Under the pieces are notes generated by a model. It was given only the letters and a program-made list of their open reading frames with translations. It did not search any database and was not told the DNA's origin. Positions 25,013-33,037 of a DNA stretch of 37,510 nucleotides are shown one piece after another. Made by a program: the position numbers and the translations under genes. The DNA lies in contig NZ_WBZC01000032.1 of NCBI RefSeq assembly GCF_009017275.1, positions 1 to 37,510 of the forward strand. Reading direction: 5' to 3'. Source of the stretch: Alkaliphilus pronyensis (GTDB taxonomy: Bacteria > Bacillota > Clostridia > Peptostreptococcales > Natronincolaceae). Within the stretch, counting starts at the first letter, position 1; every line of letters starts with the position of its first letter.

Positions 25013-25972
25013 ATGAAGCCAGCTGCTATATCGAAAATTCCCCAAAAACCTGTTAAAAAAGATGAGGGTCTATGGCAGAGAATTAAAAAAAACAAGCAAG
25101 CATATAAGTATGTTTTACCATCTATGCTACTTGTATTGATAATATCTATTGGACCAATATTATATGGAATAGGTTTGTCCTTTTTTAACGCAAATCTTTA
25201 TACAATGGGACAAGGGACAGTTAAATTCGTTGGCATAAGAAATTATATAAGGGCAATTGGAAGCTTAGATGCAGAGTTTTTAACTGTTTTGATACGTACA
25301 TTTATTTGGACCTTTGTAAACGTTTTTTTTCATGTAACAATTGGATTAGTGTTGGCATTAGCTTTGAACAGGCCTAAGCTAAGGGGAAAGGGTATCTATA
25401 GAACACTTATTATATTACCCTGGGCTGTTCCACAGTTTGTAACTGCACTTGTTTGGAAAATGATGTATAATGAACAGTTTGGTTTCTTCAATTTTGCTCT
25501 AGAATCATTAGGCTTACCTACAGTCCAGTGGCTATCACATCCTCAACTGGCATTAATATCAGCAATAATTGTAAACATATGGTTAGGATTTCCCTTTATG
25601 ACAATGGTGGCTACAGGTGCATTGCAAAGCATTCCTAGGGACTACTATGAAGCAGCCGAGATAGATGGTGCTACCTATTGGCAAAAATTTAGGAATGTAA
25701 CAATTCCCCTTCTCAAACCAGCTATGCTGCCGGCTATAATACTGGGTACAATATGGACCTTTACGAATTTTAATGTTATATACCTTATAACAGGTGGAGG
25801 CCCCAACAAAGCTACTGAAATAGTTTCAACTTACCAGTTTAATGTTTTAACTCAGCAAAATGCATACTCAATGGCTGCCACCTATTCAGTAATTGTTTCT
25901 ATCATTTTAATAATAATTACCACTTTAAACATGAGAGTAACAAAGGCATTAGCGCAGGAGGGAGTGGAATAA
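25013..25972 (+). CDS. malF: maltodextrin ABC importer permease MalF
   Basis: A 319-residue permease with six predicted membrane helices after a basic N-terminal tail (about residues 1-38; KKNKQAYKYVLPSMLLVLI). The EAA loop that contacts MalK is YYEAAEIDGATYWQKF. It lacks the long extra periplasmic P2 loop of E. coli MalF, as usual in Gram-positives. AGGAGTG precedes the ATG. The stop TAA directly abuts the ATG of malG. Confidence 0.93.
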   Translation: MKPAAISKIPQKPVKKDEGLWQRIKKNKQAYKYVLPSMLLVLIISIGPILYGIGLSFFNANLYTMGQGTVKFVGIRNYIRAIGSLDAEFLTVLIRTFIWTFVNVFFHVTIGLVLALALNRPKLRGKGIYRTLIILPWAVPQFVTALVWKMMYNEQFGFFNFALESLGLPTVQWLSHPQLALISAIIVNIWLGFPFMTMVATGALQSIPRDYYEAAEIDGATYWQKFRNVTIPLLKPAMLPAIILGTIWTFTNFNVIYLITGGGPNKATEIVSTYQFNVLTQQNAYSMAATYSVIVSIILIIITTLNMRVTKALAQEGVE

Positions 25973-26809
25973 ATGAAAAACAAAGAAAGAATTAGCTACC
26001 TATTTACACACTTGTTTATGATAACAGTCTGTGCTATAACTCTGGTACCAATTTGGTGGGTTTTAAACACTGCCCTTGATAGTAGAACTACCCTAGTCAG
26101 TACAGAGCTCCATCTATTGCCACAAAATCCTACCATAGGAAACTTTGCAGAGGTACTAACCCATCCTAAATTCCTATTATGGTTAAAAAATAGTTTTATT
26201 TTTGCAGCGGGTACAACAATTTTCTGTTTAACACTAGCAACCTTGGCGGCTTATGCCTTTTCTAGGTTTGACTTTCCAGGTAAACGTTCGGGTTTAGCAT
26301 CCTTTGTAGTATATATGATGCTACCTGCAACTGCATCATTAGTACCACAGCTAATGCTAATTAGGATACTAGGTATAAAAAATACATATTTAAGTCTTAT
26401 ACTAATATGGTCAGCAGCCAATATGGCCTTTGCAGTATGGAACTTAAAGGGTTATTTTGATACTATACCAAAGTCTATAGAGGAGGCAGCTATTGTAGAC
26501 GGAGCAACAAGGCTTCAGATATTTACTTTAATAATGCTGCCATTGGCAAAACCAGCCATAGCAATTACAGCAATATTTGTTTTTACAGTACCCTGGACAG
26601 ATTATGTAACCTCATACTTGTTTTTATCAGATGGGACAATGTATACATTAGCCCAAGGCTTATTCGGTTGGGCAGCAGATTTTAAAACAGTTTCTTGGGG
26701 AGTATTTTGTGCAGGTTCAATAATTATGGCACTTCCATTAACAGTAATCTATATGATATTCCAAAGATACATCATAAGTGGACTAACAGTAGGCGGCGTA
26801 AAGGGATAG
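25973..26809 (+). CDS. malG: maltodextrin ABC importer permease MalG
   Basis: A 278-residue permease with six predicted helices; the EAA loop is IEEAAIVDGATRLQIF, and the C-terminal tail ends ISGLTVGGVKG, the usual MalG ending that reaches into the ATPase. Its ATG follows the malF stop with no gap and the SD AGGAGGGAGTG lies in the end of malF, so translation is coupled. Last gene of the operon; a repeat-containing terminator follows. Confidence 0.94.
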   Translation: MKNKERISYLFTHLFMITVCAITLVPIWWVLNTALDSRTTLVSTELHLLPQNPTIGNFAEVLTHPKFLLWLKNSFIFAAGTTIFCLTLATLAAYAFSRFDFPGKRSGLASFVVYMMLPATASLVPQLMLIRILGIKNTYLSLILIWSAANMAFAVWNLKGYFDTIPKSIEEAAIVDGATRLQIFTLIMLPLAKPAIAITAIFVFTVPWTDYVTSYLFLSDGTMYTLAQGLFGWAADFKTVSWGVFCAGSIIMALPLTVIYMIFQRYIISGLTVGGVKG

Positions 26810-26831
26810 GGAAAAAATAAGATATGATATT

Positions 26832-27008
26832 AAAAAACTCGGTACCATTATCTCAGCGGCGTTACTAATACTCCCGCTTTTTAAGCGGGACATAAGTGCC
26901 GCCAAGCTTCGAAATAAGTGCAGCTACAGTTCAGGTGGAGTTAAAACTCCATCTGAACTAAGTTTTCTTTATAGATTTCAGTATAATCTATCTTTACCGA
27001 GTTTTTTT
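26832..27008 (+). terminator. malG terminator split by intergenic repeat copy B
   Basis: AAAAAACTCGGTA (26832-26844) and TACCGAGTTTTTT (26995-27007) are a perfect 13-bp inverted repeat ending in a T-run, just like a rho-independent terminator. But the arms are 150 bases apart and the space is filled by one full copy of the 121-bp repeat. The most natural reading is insertion of the repeat into the terminator loop. Confidence 0.6.
26853..26973 (+). repeat. dispersed 121-bp structured repeat, copy B (full length)
   Basis: It begins TCAGCGGCGTTACTAATACT and ends AAGTTTTCTTTATA, in opposite orientation to copy A, with the same two hairpins (CCCGCTT/AAGCGGG nested in GCGGC/GCCGC; TTCAGGTGGAGT with ACTCCATCTGAA). 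The differences from copy A fall mainly in loops and joins. Confidence 0.85.
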
Positions 27009-27071
27009 ATCCCTTTAACTAAAAGGCTTCCGGAGTATAAAGTTAAGGTATTTCAGATAAAGTGTTTAATA

Positions 27072-29336
27072 TCACCTAGTAATTTTTAATAAAAACTTTG
27101 AAGGAACTTGAAGCTCATTATTTGTGATTGCTATTACCTCACCATTAAGCTCAGCCCTACTGTAGCTGTCAATACCATAGAGCTTTACTTTAAAGGATGG
27201 TATGGAATAATTGTTATGCAATAAACGAGAGCTTATAATTATCTCCTTATTATTATCCTCTATACATACCACAACTTCTGAATATTGATTCTTCTCATAA
27301 TCAAAGCTAGTTCCATCATCAAAATATAAATTGAAGCAATTATCTTCGCCAGTATATATATGTATATCAACATCCTCATCATCACCATTAACAAACTGTT
27401 TAATACTAGTCATTGGCAAAATAGCCCCCGCTCTGGCATATATAGGCAGCAGGTCTATTGGGGCCTCTCTAACAATGTTTTTACCACCAATTATTTTCTC
27501 TCCAGTCCAAAAGTCATACCAAAGCCCAGCAGGAAGATAGACTAATCGTGCTGTAGCCCCTGGTTTTAACACAGGACAAATTAATAACTCTCCTCCAAAA
27601 AGATATTGATCACTAATGCTATAGGTGGCTTTATCCCCTTGGAAATGGTAGAAAAGAGGACGTAAAATTGGATGACCTTCTATTGAAGATAATTTAGCTA
27701 AGCTATATAAATAAGGCAGTAGCTGATATCTTAACTGAATGTATTTTTTAGTATTGGCTAAAACATCCTCACCAAAACACCAAGGTTCTTGACTAACTGT
27801 ATCTTTACAGCTGTGATTTCTGAATAAAGGTGTAAAGGCACCAACTTGAGTCCAACGAGCTAACAGTTCACCGGTTGCATCACCGACAAATCCTCCAACA
27901 TCTCCACCAACAAAGGCATATCCACTTAGCCCCAAATTCATGTTGATTGGCAGGCTAAACTCAAGGTGCTCCCAAACACTTGAGTTATCACCAGTCCAAA
28001 GGGCTGCATATCTCTGACAACCAGCAAAAGCAGCTCTAGTCAATAAAAATGGTCGTCTATTAGGTTGAAGCTCCCTTAAACCTTGATAAGTACCTTCACA
28101 CTCCAGCATACCATATAAATTATGGATTTCTGCATGTGATTTTAGATTTCCCATATCATCCCTATGTATAGAGTCTTCAGGGAGGGTTTTAGATTGAGTA
28201 GTAAAATCTGAAGGCTCATTCATATCATTCCAGAAGCCCAAAACACCATTATCTACAAGCTCCTTATGGAGACTACCCCACCACTGACGAACCTCACTTC
28301 TTAGAAAATCAGGGAAAACTGCTTTTCCAGGCCAAACCTCTCCGATGTATACCTCACCTAAGGAATCTTTAATGTAATAGTCTTTAGCACTACCCTCATC
28401 ATAAACAAAATAGTCCTTCTCAACCTTCACCCCAGGGTCCACAATTACTACCAGCTTAAAGCCCATTTCATTTATCTTTCTTACCATGCCTTTAAAATCA
28501 TTAAATTTCTCAGGATCTATTGTAAATACCTTATAGCTTTCCATATAATCTATGTCTAAGTACAGAACATCACAGGGTATCCCTTCTTTACGCATTCTAC
28601 AGGCTACCTCTAATAGCTTATCCCTATCCTCATAGCTCCAACGACATTGTTGGTAACCTAGGAAAGCCTTAGGAGGTAGGGGCATACTACCTGTTAAATA
28701 GGTGTAACCCTTAACAACATTTGATACGTGCTTATCATAAATGAAATAATAATCTATATTGCCACCCTCTGCTGAAAAATTAACATCACTATTAGGTAGC
28801 TTACCAAAATTAAAAAAGCTTTTATAGCTATTGTCAAAATATATGCCATAGCATTTATCACTGGTTAAACCTATGTAAAAATTAATTGAGGTATGATATT
28901 GCTTATGGAGGGAGTGATGAATTGGAGTAACACCAATAACATCAGTATTCCAATTGAAGGTATCAGTTCCCTTCATATTTAACCAACTATACTTTTCTCC
29001 CATACCATAAAAGCCGTCCTCCCATAATAAGTGCTTCTCAACTTTAACATCATCGAGATTTATGTTTTTGTCTTCACTTAATATATTTCCACTAGAATCA
29101 AAAATTTTAACCTTTAAATTATCATCAATAAGAATAGAAAAAGCATTGCTATTAATTGTGTTTCCCTCAACCACTGCAGCTATGGATATGGGGTTACCAA
29201 CTACTGCAATAGTAGAGGAGGGGGGCTTCTGACATTTACTATAAGCAAATCTTACTATGTTTTCCCCATAAAATAGAATGTGTAAAAAAAATTCTCTTGA
29301 TTTACAGCAATAGCCATAATTAGTTTTAGAAATCAT
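27072..29336 (-). CDS. GH31 alpha-glucosidase
   Basis: A 754-residue cytosolic glycoside hydrolase (no signal peptide) that removes glucose from the ends of maltodextrins. The retaining-enzyme nucleophile is D371 in FWNDMNEPSDF and the acid/base is D450 in LWTGDNSS. Other family marks: WNTDVIGVTPIHHSLHKQYH, GYQQCRWSYEDRDK, IDPEKFNDFKGM, GGDVGGFVGDATGELLARW, TPLFRNHS. The C-terminal beta domains end near RAELNGEVIAI. Isomaltase or other activity within GH31 cannot be excluded. The SD GGGAGTG lies 6 bases before the ATG. An extended -10 promoter and a LacI-type operator lie just upstream, so it belongs to the maltodextrin regulon. Confidence 0.94.
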   Translation of the reverse strand: MISKTNYGYCCKSREFFLHILFYGENIVRFAYSKCQKPPSSTIAVVGNPISIAAVVEGNTINSNAFSILIDDNLKVKIFDSSGNILSEDKNINLDDVKVEKHLLWEDGFYGMGEKYSWLNMKGTDTFNWNTDVIGVTPIHHSLHKQYHTSINFYIGLTSDKCYGIYFDNSYKSFFNFGKLPNSDVNFSAEGGNIDYYFIYDKHVSNVVKGYTYLTGSMPLPPKAFLGYQQCRWSYEDRDKLLEVACRMRKEGIPCDVLYLDIDYMESYKVFTIDPEKFNDFKGMVRKINEMGFKLVVIVDPGVKVEKDYFVYDEGSAKDYYIKDSLGEVYIGEVWPGKAVFPDFLRSEVRQWWGSLHKELVDNGVLGFWNDMNEPSDFTTQSKTLPEDSIHRDDMGNLKSHAEIHNLYGMLECEGTYQGLRELQPNRRPFLLTRAAFAGCQRYAALWTGDNSSVWEHLEFSLPINMNLGLSGYAFVGGDVGGFVGDATGELLARWTQVGAFTPLFRNHSCKDTVSQEPWCFGEDVLANTKKYIQLRYQLLPYLYSLAKLSSIEGHPILRPLFYHFQGDKATYSISDQYLFGGELLICPVLKPGATARLVYLPAGLWYDFWTGEKIIGGKNIVREAPIDLLPIYARAGAILPMTSIKQFVNGDDEDVDIHIYTGEDNCFNLYFDDGTSFDYEKNQYSEVVVCIEDNNKEIIISSRLLHNNYSIPSFKVKLYGIDSYSRAELNGEVIAITNNELQVPSKFLLKITR

Positions 29337-29380
29337 TTTATCACTCCCATTAAAATATGTGTTAAATATTACCTATAACT

Positions 29381-29389
29381 ATTATAGCA
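29381..29389 (-). promoter_or_regulatory. extended -10 promoter of the GH31 gene
   Basis: On the minus strand TGCTATAAT is an extended -10 (TGnTATAAT). No good -35 is seen; the region where one would sit is occupied by the LacI-type operator. Confidence 0.6.
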
Positions 29390-29393
29390 TGTA

Positions 29394-29409
29394 ATGCAAA
29401 CGCTTGCAT
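29394..29409 (-). promoter_or_regulatory. LacI-family operator of the GH31 gene
   Basis: ATGCAAACGCTTGCAT is a palindrome with the same half-sites as the sites before malE and glgP. It covers the -35 area of the promoter, so a bound repressor would exclude RNA polymerase. Confidence 0.8.
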
Positions 29410-29416
29410 CATTTAT

Positions 29417-29500
29417 TTCAGAGGCTTTGCTAGTACCCTTGCTTCATATGGGTGGGAGAAATGCCGCCAAGCTTATATATAGTTGGAACTAAGTTTTTTA
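29417..29500 (+). repeat. dispersed repeat, copy E (shortened)
   Basis: Aligns with the family from TTTCAGAGGC through GTGGGAGAAATGCCGCCAAGCT to ACTAAGTTTT, with the second hairpin deleted. It is more diverged than copies A and B. Confidence 0.65.
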
Positions 29501-29503
29501 AGC

Positions 29504-29529
29504 AAAAAAATAGAACCATAAAGGTCCTA
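29504..29529 (-). terminator. terminator of the ECF substrate-binding gene
   Basis: On the minus strand TAGGACC pairs with GGTTCTA (29523-29529 with 29511-29517, one G-U), and seven T follow (29504-29510). It lies 70 bases past the stop codon. Confidence 0.65.
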
Positions 29530-29599
29530 TTAAATATAAATATATTTAACTTATTATTTGTAACACTAGTAATTTTAATACTTGTAAAATAATACATGC

Positions 29600-30154
29600 T
29601 TATTTGTCCCAAAACCTAAAGAACTTTGATAAAAACCATATTGCAGCAATTGTAATTACAGCTACAATCCCTTGAGCAAGAGCCCTAGCTGGCAATAGCA
29701 CAAAAAAGCTTTTTCCTAATAATTGAGTAAGCCAATAGGTATTCAAGCCAAGAGAAATAATTAAAAACACAAGAATATTAGACAAGCAAATATTAAAAAA
29801 GGAATACTTGTGTTTATGGTTTAATGCTACTACTACCCCTGGAATAAACCCAGTTAAAGCAGCACTTAAGGTAAAGCCTGGATGAAAACCACCTTGTGAT
29901 AAAATTAATACTCCTAATAGGTCACTAACTATACCAGTTAAAACACCTGCCATTGGACCCAATAGGATTCCTGAAAGTATTATTGGAAGATTACCAAATC
30001 CTAAACGGATACTACCACCAGCAAGCATTATGGAGCCGTAACGGGTTAAAACAATTGTAAGGGCCGATAGAAATGATGCCATTACGAGGGTTTTAGTAGA
30101 TAACCTACTACTAGATTGCAGTGAGCCAGTAATAGTTTTTTGAGAGACTCCCAT
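29600..30154 (-). CDS. folT: folate-type ECF transporter substrate-binding (S) component
   Basis: A 184-residue, six-helix membrane protein. The block SIRLGFGNLPIILSGILLGP then GVLTGIVSDLLGVL and GFHPGFTLSAALTGFIPG matches the FolT family of energy-coupling-factor importers, which bind folate and use shared EcfA/EcfT units encoded elsewhere. The upstream tetrahydrofolate riboswitch independently supports folate as the substrate. GGGAGGTG is 7 bases before the ATG. It is monocistronic. Confidence 0.92.
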   Translation of the reverse strand: MGVSQKTITGSLQSSSRLSTKTLVMASFLSALTIVLTRYGSIMLAGGSIRLGFGNLPIILSGILLGPMAGVLTGIVSDLLGVLILSQGGFHPGFTLSAALTGFIPGVVVALNHKHKYSFFNICLSNILVFLIISLGLNTYWLTQLLGKSFFVLLPARALAQGIVAVITIAAIWFLSKFFRFWDK

Positions 30155-30161
30155 TCTTACA

Positions 30162-30227
30162 CCTCCCTTCTCTTAAGCTAGGCAAGTACCTCACATTAAG
30201 AGAATTTTGGTTTATCTCTCAAATGTG
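30162..30227 (-). promoter_or_regulatory. likely expression platform of the THF riboswitch
   Basis: Two mutually exclusive stems share the segment 30192-30204. Stem 1 pairs 30215-30227 with 30192-30203 (6 + 5 bp with a small internal loop) next to the aptamer. Stem 2 pairs TTCTCTTAA with TTAAGAGAA (30196-30204 with 30168-30176, perfect 9 bp), whose end touches the SD GGGAGG (30162-30167). This looks like translational control, inferred from pairing only. Confidence 0.5.
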
Positions 30228-30320
30228 CAGCGGACGCAACATTATATCGCGAATAGATAATTCTTCGTTTAAGAGCAACTTCCCATCTCCTAACACTTAA
30301 CGCATAATGTCTACTCTGCC
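30227..30320 (-). promoter_or_regulatory. tetrahydrofolate (THF) riboswitch
   Basis: Minus-strand conserved blocks in the order expected for the THF aptamer (Rfam RF01831): AGAGTAGAC, GCGTTAAGTG, GATGGGAAGTTG, AACGAA and TCCGCT. The ends GCAG (30316-30319) and CTGC (30227-30230) can close P1. The position before a folT-type gene is the classical location of this riboswitch in Clostridia, where it senses reduced folates and turns uptake down. Confidence 0.92.
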
Positions 30321-30399
30321 TTCAACACCTATAATACTATTAAAACAATTCCATGTAAACTGTGTAGTTTCTACAAAAAAATATAAATATTTTCATTAT

Positions 30400-30521
30400 T
30401 TTCAGCAGAATTAATAAAACTCCCCCTTCTAAAGGGTGAGATAATATCTAAAATACATGGAGATAAATAGAACTATAGTTCAGTCATAGCAAAAACCCAA
30501 CTGAAATAAGTCTTCTCTATT
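30400..30521 (+). repeat. dispersed repeat, copy F (full length, diverged)
   Basis: Shows the family's TTCAGC start, ACTCCCCCTTCTAAAGGGTGAG hairpin, GAACTATAGTTCAG joint and CTGAAATAAGT end, though the first outer stem has decayed. Confidence 0.65.
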
Positions 30522-30593
30522 GTCTTGGAACTATAGTGATTAATGGGTATTAATACTAGCTGTACCCTTTTATAGCTAGTCCCCTATGAAAAC

Positions 30594-30707
30594 AAAAAAG
30601 CAGACTGATTTAAAACTTCAACTAGTAATGTTACTCCCTAACTGCAATATCCTTTTAACGATATTGTCAATTTAGTTTCACATGTAAGAGGTTTTTTAGC
30701 AGTCTAC
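30594..30707 (-). ncRNA. unassigned structured element ending in a T-run
   Basis: On the minus strand GTAGACTG (30700-30707) pairs with CAGTCTGC (30600-30607), directly followed by six T (30594-30599). Partial pairing continues inward (AAAAC..TC with GA..GTTTT). Inside are a perfect 7-bp hairpin CAATATC/GATATTG (30645-30666) and a short AGTA/TACT stem (30624-30635). It could be the 3' end and terminator of the DUF1622 transcript, a small RNA, or a short insertion in a terminator loop. I could not match it to a known riboswitch. The rest of the 30522-30794 gap shows nothing clear. Confidence 0.4.
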
Positions 30708-30794
30708 TCAATATAGCCATTATAACATCGTTTTAGTAATTATAAAACCCTCTATTTATAATTATTTAGAGAATGGCTAGTTAACTTTGCATTT

Positions 30795-31199
30795 TCACTG
30801 TTTGTTCTCTTTTTCTGTATATTGCTTTTTCTTAATAATGCTTTCTCTTATTTCTTCATCCTGATGTATTTCCGATGAAATCTCCCAATGAATTACATAG
30901 GTTAGAATAACCCTTAATATTATTATTGCAGCTAAAACCTTTATTTCGTCCATAGTTCTTACTAATATTGTACGTAGCACCTCTCCACCCAGCTTAAACT
31001 CTAAACCTAATGCTAAGCCCTTAGCTATCTCTATCTTAATGCAGGTATCGTTAAATTTTAGCCGTTCCCTTATATAGTTGATGAAGCCTCTAATGGCGGA
31101 GTAGGCAATTATAAAAATACCGATCGCTTCAAGTATAAATATAGTGTAAATAACTAGTACCTCCATATAGGCTTCTAAAACATGATGTGAAGTATGCAT
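30795..31199 (-). CDS. DUF1622 family membrane protein
   Basis: A 134-residue protein with two or three membrane segments (about residues 9-32 and 87-105). The motif LALGLEFKLGGEVLRTILVRTMDEIKVLAAIILRV-like pattern (ALGLEFKLGGEVLRT, then ILRVILTYVIHWEI) is the hallmark of DUF1622, of unknown function. The ATG at 31199 follows AAGGAGGAG; twelve more upstream residues would run toward repeat copy D. It is separated from ytaF by copy D and may still be co-transcribed. Confidence 0.82.
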   Translation of the reverse strand: MHTSHHVLEAYMEVLVIYTIFILEAIGIFIIAYSAIRGFINYIRERLKFNDTCIKIEIAKGLALGLEFKLGGEVLRTILVRTMDEIKVLAAIIILRVILTYVIHWEISSEIHQDEEIRESIIKKKQYTEKENKQ

Positions 31200-31223
31200 T
31201 AGTCTCCTCCTTGCTGCTGTTTG

Positions 31224-31313
31224 TCTCAACGGCACTACTAATATTTTCGCTTCTTTTGGGGGAGATAAGTGCCACCAAGCTTCAAATAAGTAGAACTAAT
31301 AATTTCTTTATAT
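31224..31313 (+). repeat. dispersed repeat, copy D (shortened)
   Basis: TCTCAACGGCACTACTAATA ... GGAGATAAGTGCCACCAAGCTTC ... TTTCTTTATA: the first hairpin region and the 3' end are kept, the second hairpin is deleted, the same as in copy E. Confidence 0.7.
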
Positions 31314-31332
31314 TAGTATAACCAACCGTCTG

Positions 31333-31971
31333 TTATTTAAATATCCGTATAAAGCCTAATATCAATAATATACAACCAGGTATAAAGGAGGTTTTTTGTC
31401 TAAAGCTGTTAGATACAAGCTTACTACCTAAATACATTCCCAAGGTTAAAAATAATAAGTTCATAACTACCACTAAAATAAGCGTCAATAAGATAACTGG
31501 AATAGAGGAAATTGATACTGCAACACCTACAGCAAGGGAATCTACAGCTAATGCAATGCCTAGAATAACTGCTTCCTTTGTGTCTATAACCCCAGAAACA
31601 TCACAGTCAATTTTTGTTGGGTCCCTTAGAACGTTAATTGCTATTCCAAGAGATTTTATACTTATAATTATTATTGAAGTAGGCTTATCTACTTTGCATG
31701 GTGGATATTTATAGTTTAGCCAGCCCTGTATAAGATACCATATACCTATTCCTATAATGATAAAGGCTCCAAATAAATCAGCTATAGTGGTATGAAATAA
31801 TTTAGTTAATAGGTTACCAGTAAACAAACCTACACTAAGCAGTGAAACCGAAATTAAATCTAAAATAGCTAGGGAGCGGAGGGGAACCTTTATGTTTTTG
31901 GCACCATACGCAAAACCAACGCTTAAGCTATCAATACTTATTGCAATAGCTATCAAAATAGCCTGTAGCAT
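31333..31971 (-). CDS. ytaF: sporulation membrane protein YtaF (MntP-like)
   Basis: A 212-residue, six-helix protein with two-fold symmetry: AIAISIDSLSVGFAYGAK in the first half and GIALAVDSLAVGVAVSISS in the second. These Asp-containing repeats are the MntP manganese-efflux fold, but the length and the central DPTKIDCDVSGVIDTKEAV segment identify the YtaF subfamily, found in spore formers. A role in metal movement during sporulation is assumed, not shown. AAAGGAGG lies ahead of the ATG. It is divergent from the EamA gene. Confidence 0.9.
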   Translation of the reverse strand: MLQAILIAIAISIDSLSVGFAYGAKNIKVPLRSLAILDLISVSLLSVGLFTGNLLTKLFHTTIADLFGAFIIIGIGIWYLIQGWLNYKYPPCKVDKPTSIIIISIKSLGIAINVLRDPTKIDCDVSGVIDTKEAVILGIALAVDSLAVGVAVSISSIPVILLTLILVVVMNLLFLTLGMYLGSKLVSNSFRQKTSFIPGCILLILGFIRIFK

Positions 31972-32048
31972 TTTAATCCTCCTTTATTAGCTGATATAAT
32001 TACTATATGCAAATAAAATACGAAGTTTACAAAAGTATCGAAGAATAT

Positions 32049-32077
32049 TTACAAAGTCTGCTTTATAGTATTATAAT
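32049..32077 (+). promoter_or_regulatory. sigma-A promoter of the EamA transporter gene
   Basis: TTACAA (32049-32054), 17-base spacer, TATAAT (32072-32077), 31 bases before the ATG. Confidence 0.65.
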
Positions 32078-32108
32078 TAACTGAAGATTAAAAAAGGAGA
32101 ACTATACA

Positions 32109-33032
32109 ATGAAAATCAAAACAATATCTGCAACAATTGCAATACTAGCTACTGTTTTATTTTGGGGAATATCAGCCTCAAGTAATAAAATTGTTTTGAG
32201 AGAGGTACCCCCAGCAACACTGGCTCTACTTAGATTTTTAATTGCATCATTTTTTCTGGCTATTATTAATAAAAAAATGAAGCATAATATAACCTTTAAC
32301 CCACAAGATAAAAAAAGATTGGTTTTATGTGGTGTTATAGGAGTTTCTGTTTATTTTATATTTGAAAACTATGGATTAAGATTCATTAGTGCTTCAAATG
32401 CAACTATTCTACTTGCTTCAATACCTTTGTTTACAGTTGCAATAGAAGCAATAGTCTACAAAAAACCTATTGGACTTAAAAAAATGATGGGAGTCTTTCT
32501 ATCCCTCATAGGGGTGGTATTGGTAATAGGCAACTCTATATCTATTAACACTAACCTGCAGGAAATCGTGGGTAGCTTTTTAATTATCGGAGCAGCGTTA
32601 AGCTGGGCAGTATACTCCATACTAAATAAGCCACTGGAAGGTAAGTATCCTACTATAATCTTAACACTAAAGCAAGGTATTTATGGAGCAATGTTTTTAG
32701 TGCCTTTTGCTATTGTGGAATATAGGGAGTGGCAGGCTATATCCTTGATATCCTGGATTAACATTTTATATCTAGCATTATTTTGCTCAGCAATTTGCTA
32801 TTTTCTATACTTATATGCCCTTAAGCATTTAGGAGCCTCTCAGACAAATGTATATATTAACCTAATGCCATTCATTGGTGTTATAGCTGCATATCTATTG
32901 TTAGGTGAAAGGCTTTATTTTCTACAGCTTTTAGGAGGATTAATTATATTATCAGGTATCCTAATTGTTAATAAAAGTGAAGCAAAAGAACCTATGGCTG
33001 TAAAAGTGGAAATGGTCAAGGATGTAAAATAG
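32109..33032 (+). CDS. EamA/DMT superfamily permease
   Basis: A 307-residue membrane protein with ten predicted helices arranged as two EamA repeats. Repeat 1: TVLFWGISASSNKIVLREVP, FLIASFF, then ENYGLRFISASNATILLAS. Repeat 2: GAALSWAVYSILNKPLEG and ALKHLGASQTNVYINLMPFIGVIAAYLLLGE. Family members export amino acids, purines or other metabolites. The substrate is not predictable. AAAGGAG before the ATG, own promoter upstream. Confidence 0.92.
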   Translation: MKIKTISATIAILATVLFWGISASSNKIVLREVPPATLALLRFLIASFFLAIINKKMKHNITFNPQDKKRLVLCGVIGVSVYFIFENYGLRFISASNATILLASIPLFTVAIEAIVYKKPIGLKKMMGVFLSLIGVVLVIGNSISINTNLQEIVGSFLIIGAALSWAVYSILNKPLEGKYPTIILTLKQGIYGAMFLVPFAIVEYREWQAISLISWINILYLALFCSAICYFLYLYALKHLGASQTNVYINLMPFIGVIAAYLLLGERLYFLQLLGGLIILSGILIVNKSEAKEPMAVKVEMVKDVK

Positions 33033-33037
33033 AGCAA

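Noticed and set aside
29430-29612. 60-codon open frame on the minus strand after the ECF gene
   Set aside because: It covers repeat copy E and the folT terminator, has no SD, and its composition is AT-driven.
30594-30707. Manganese (yybP-ykoY) or other known riboswitch controlling a nearby gene
   Set aside because: The conserved bulge and loop sequences of these classes are not present, and no gene starts immediately downstream on that strand; the THF aptamer intervenes before folT.
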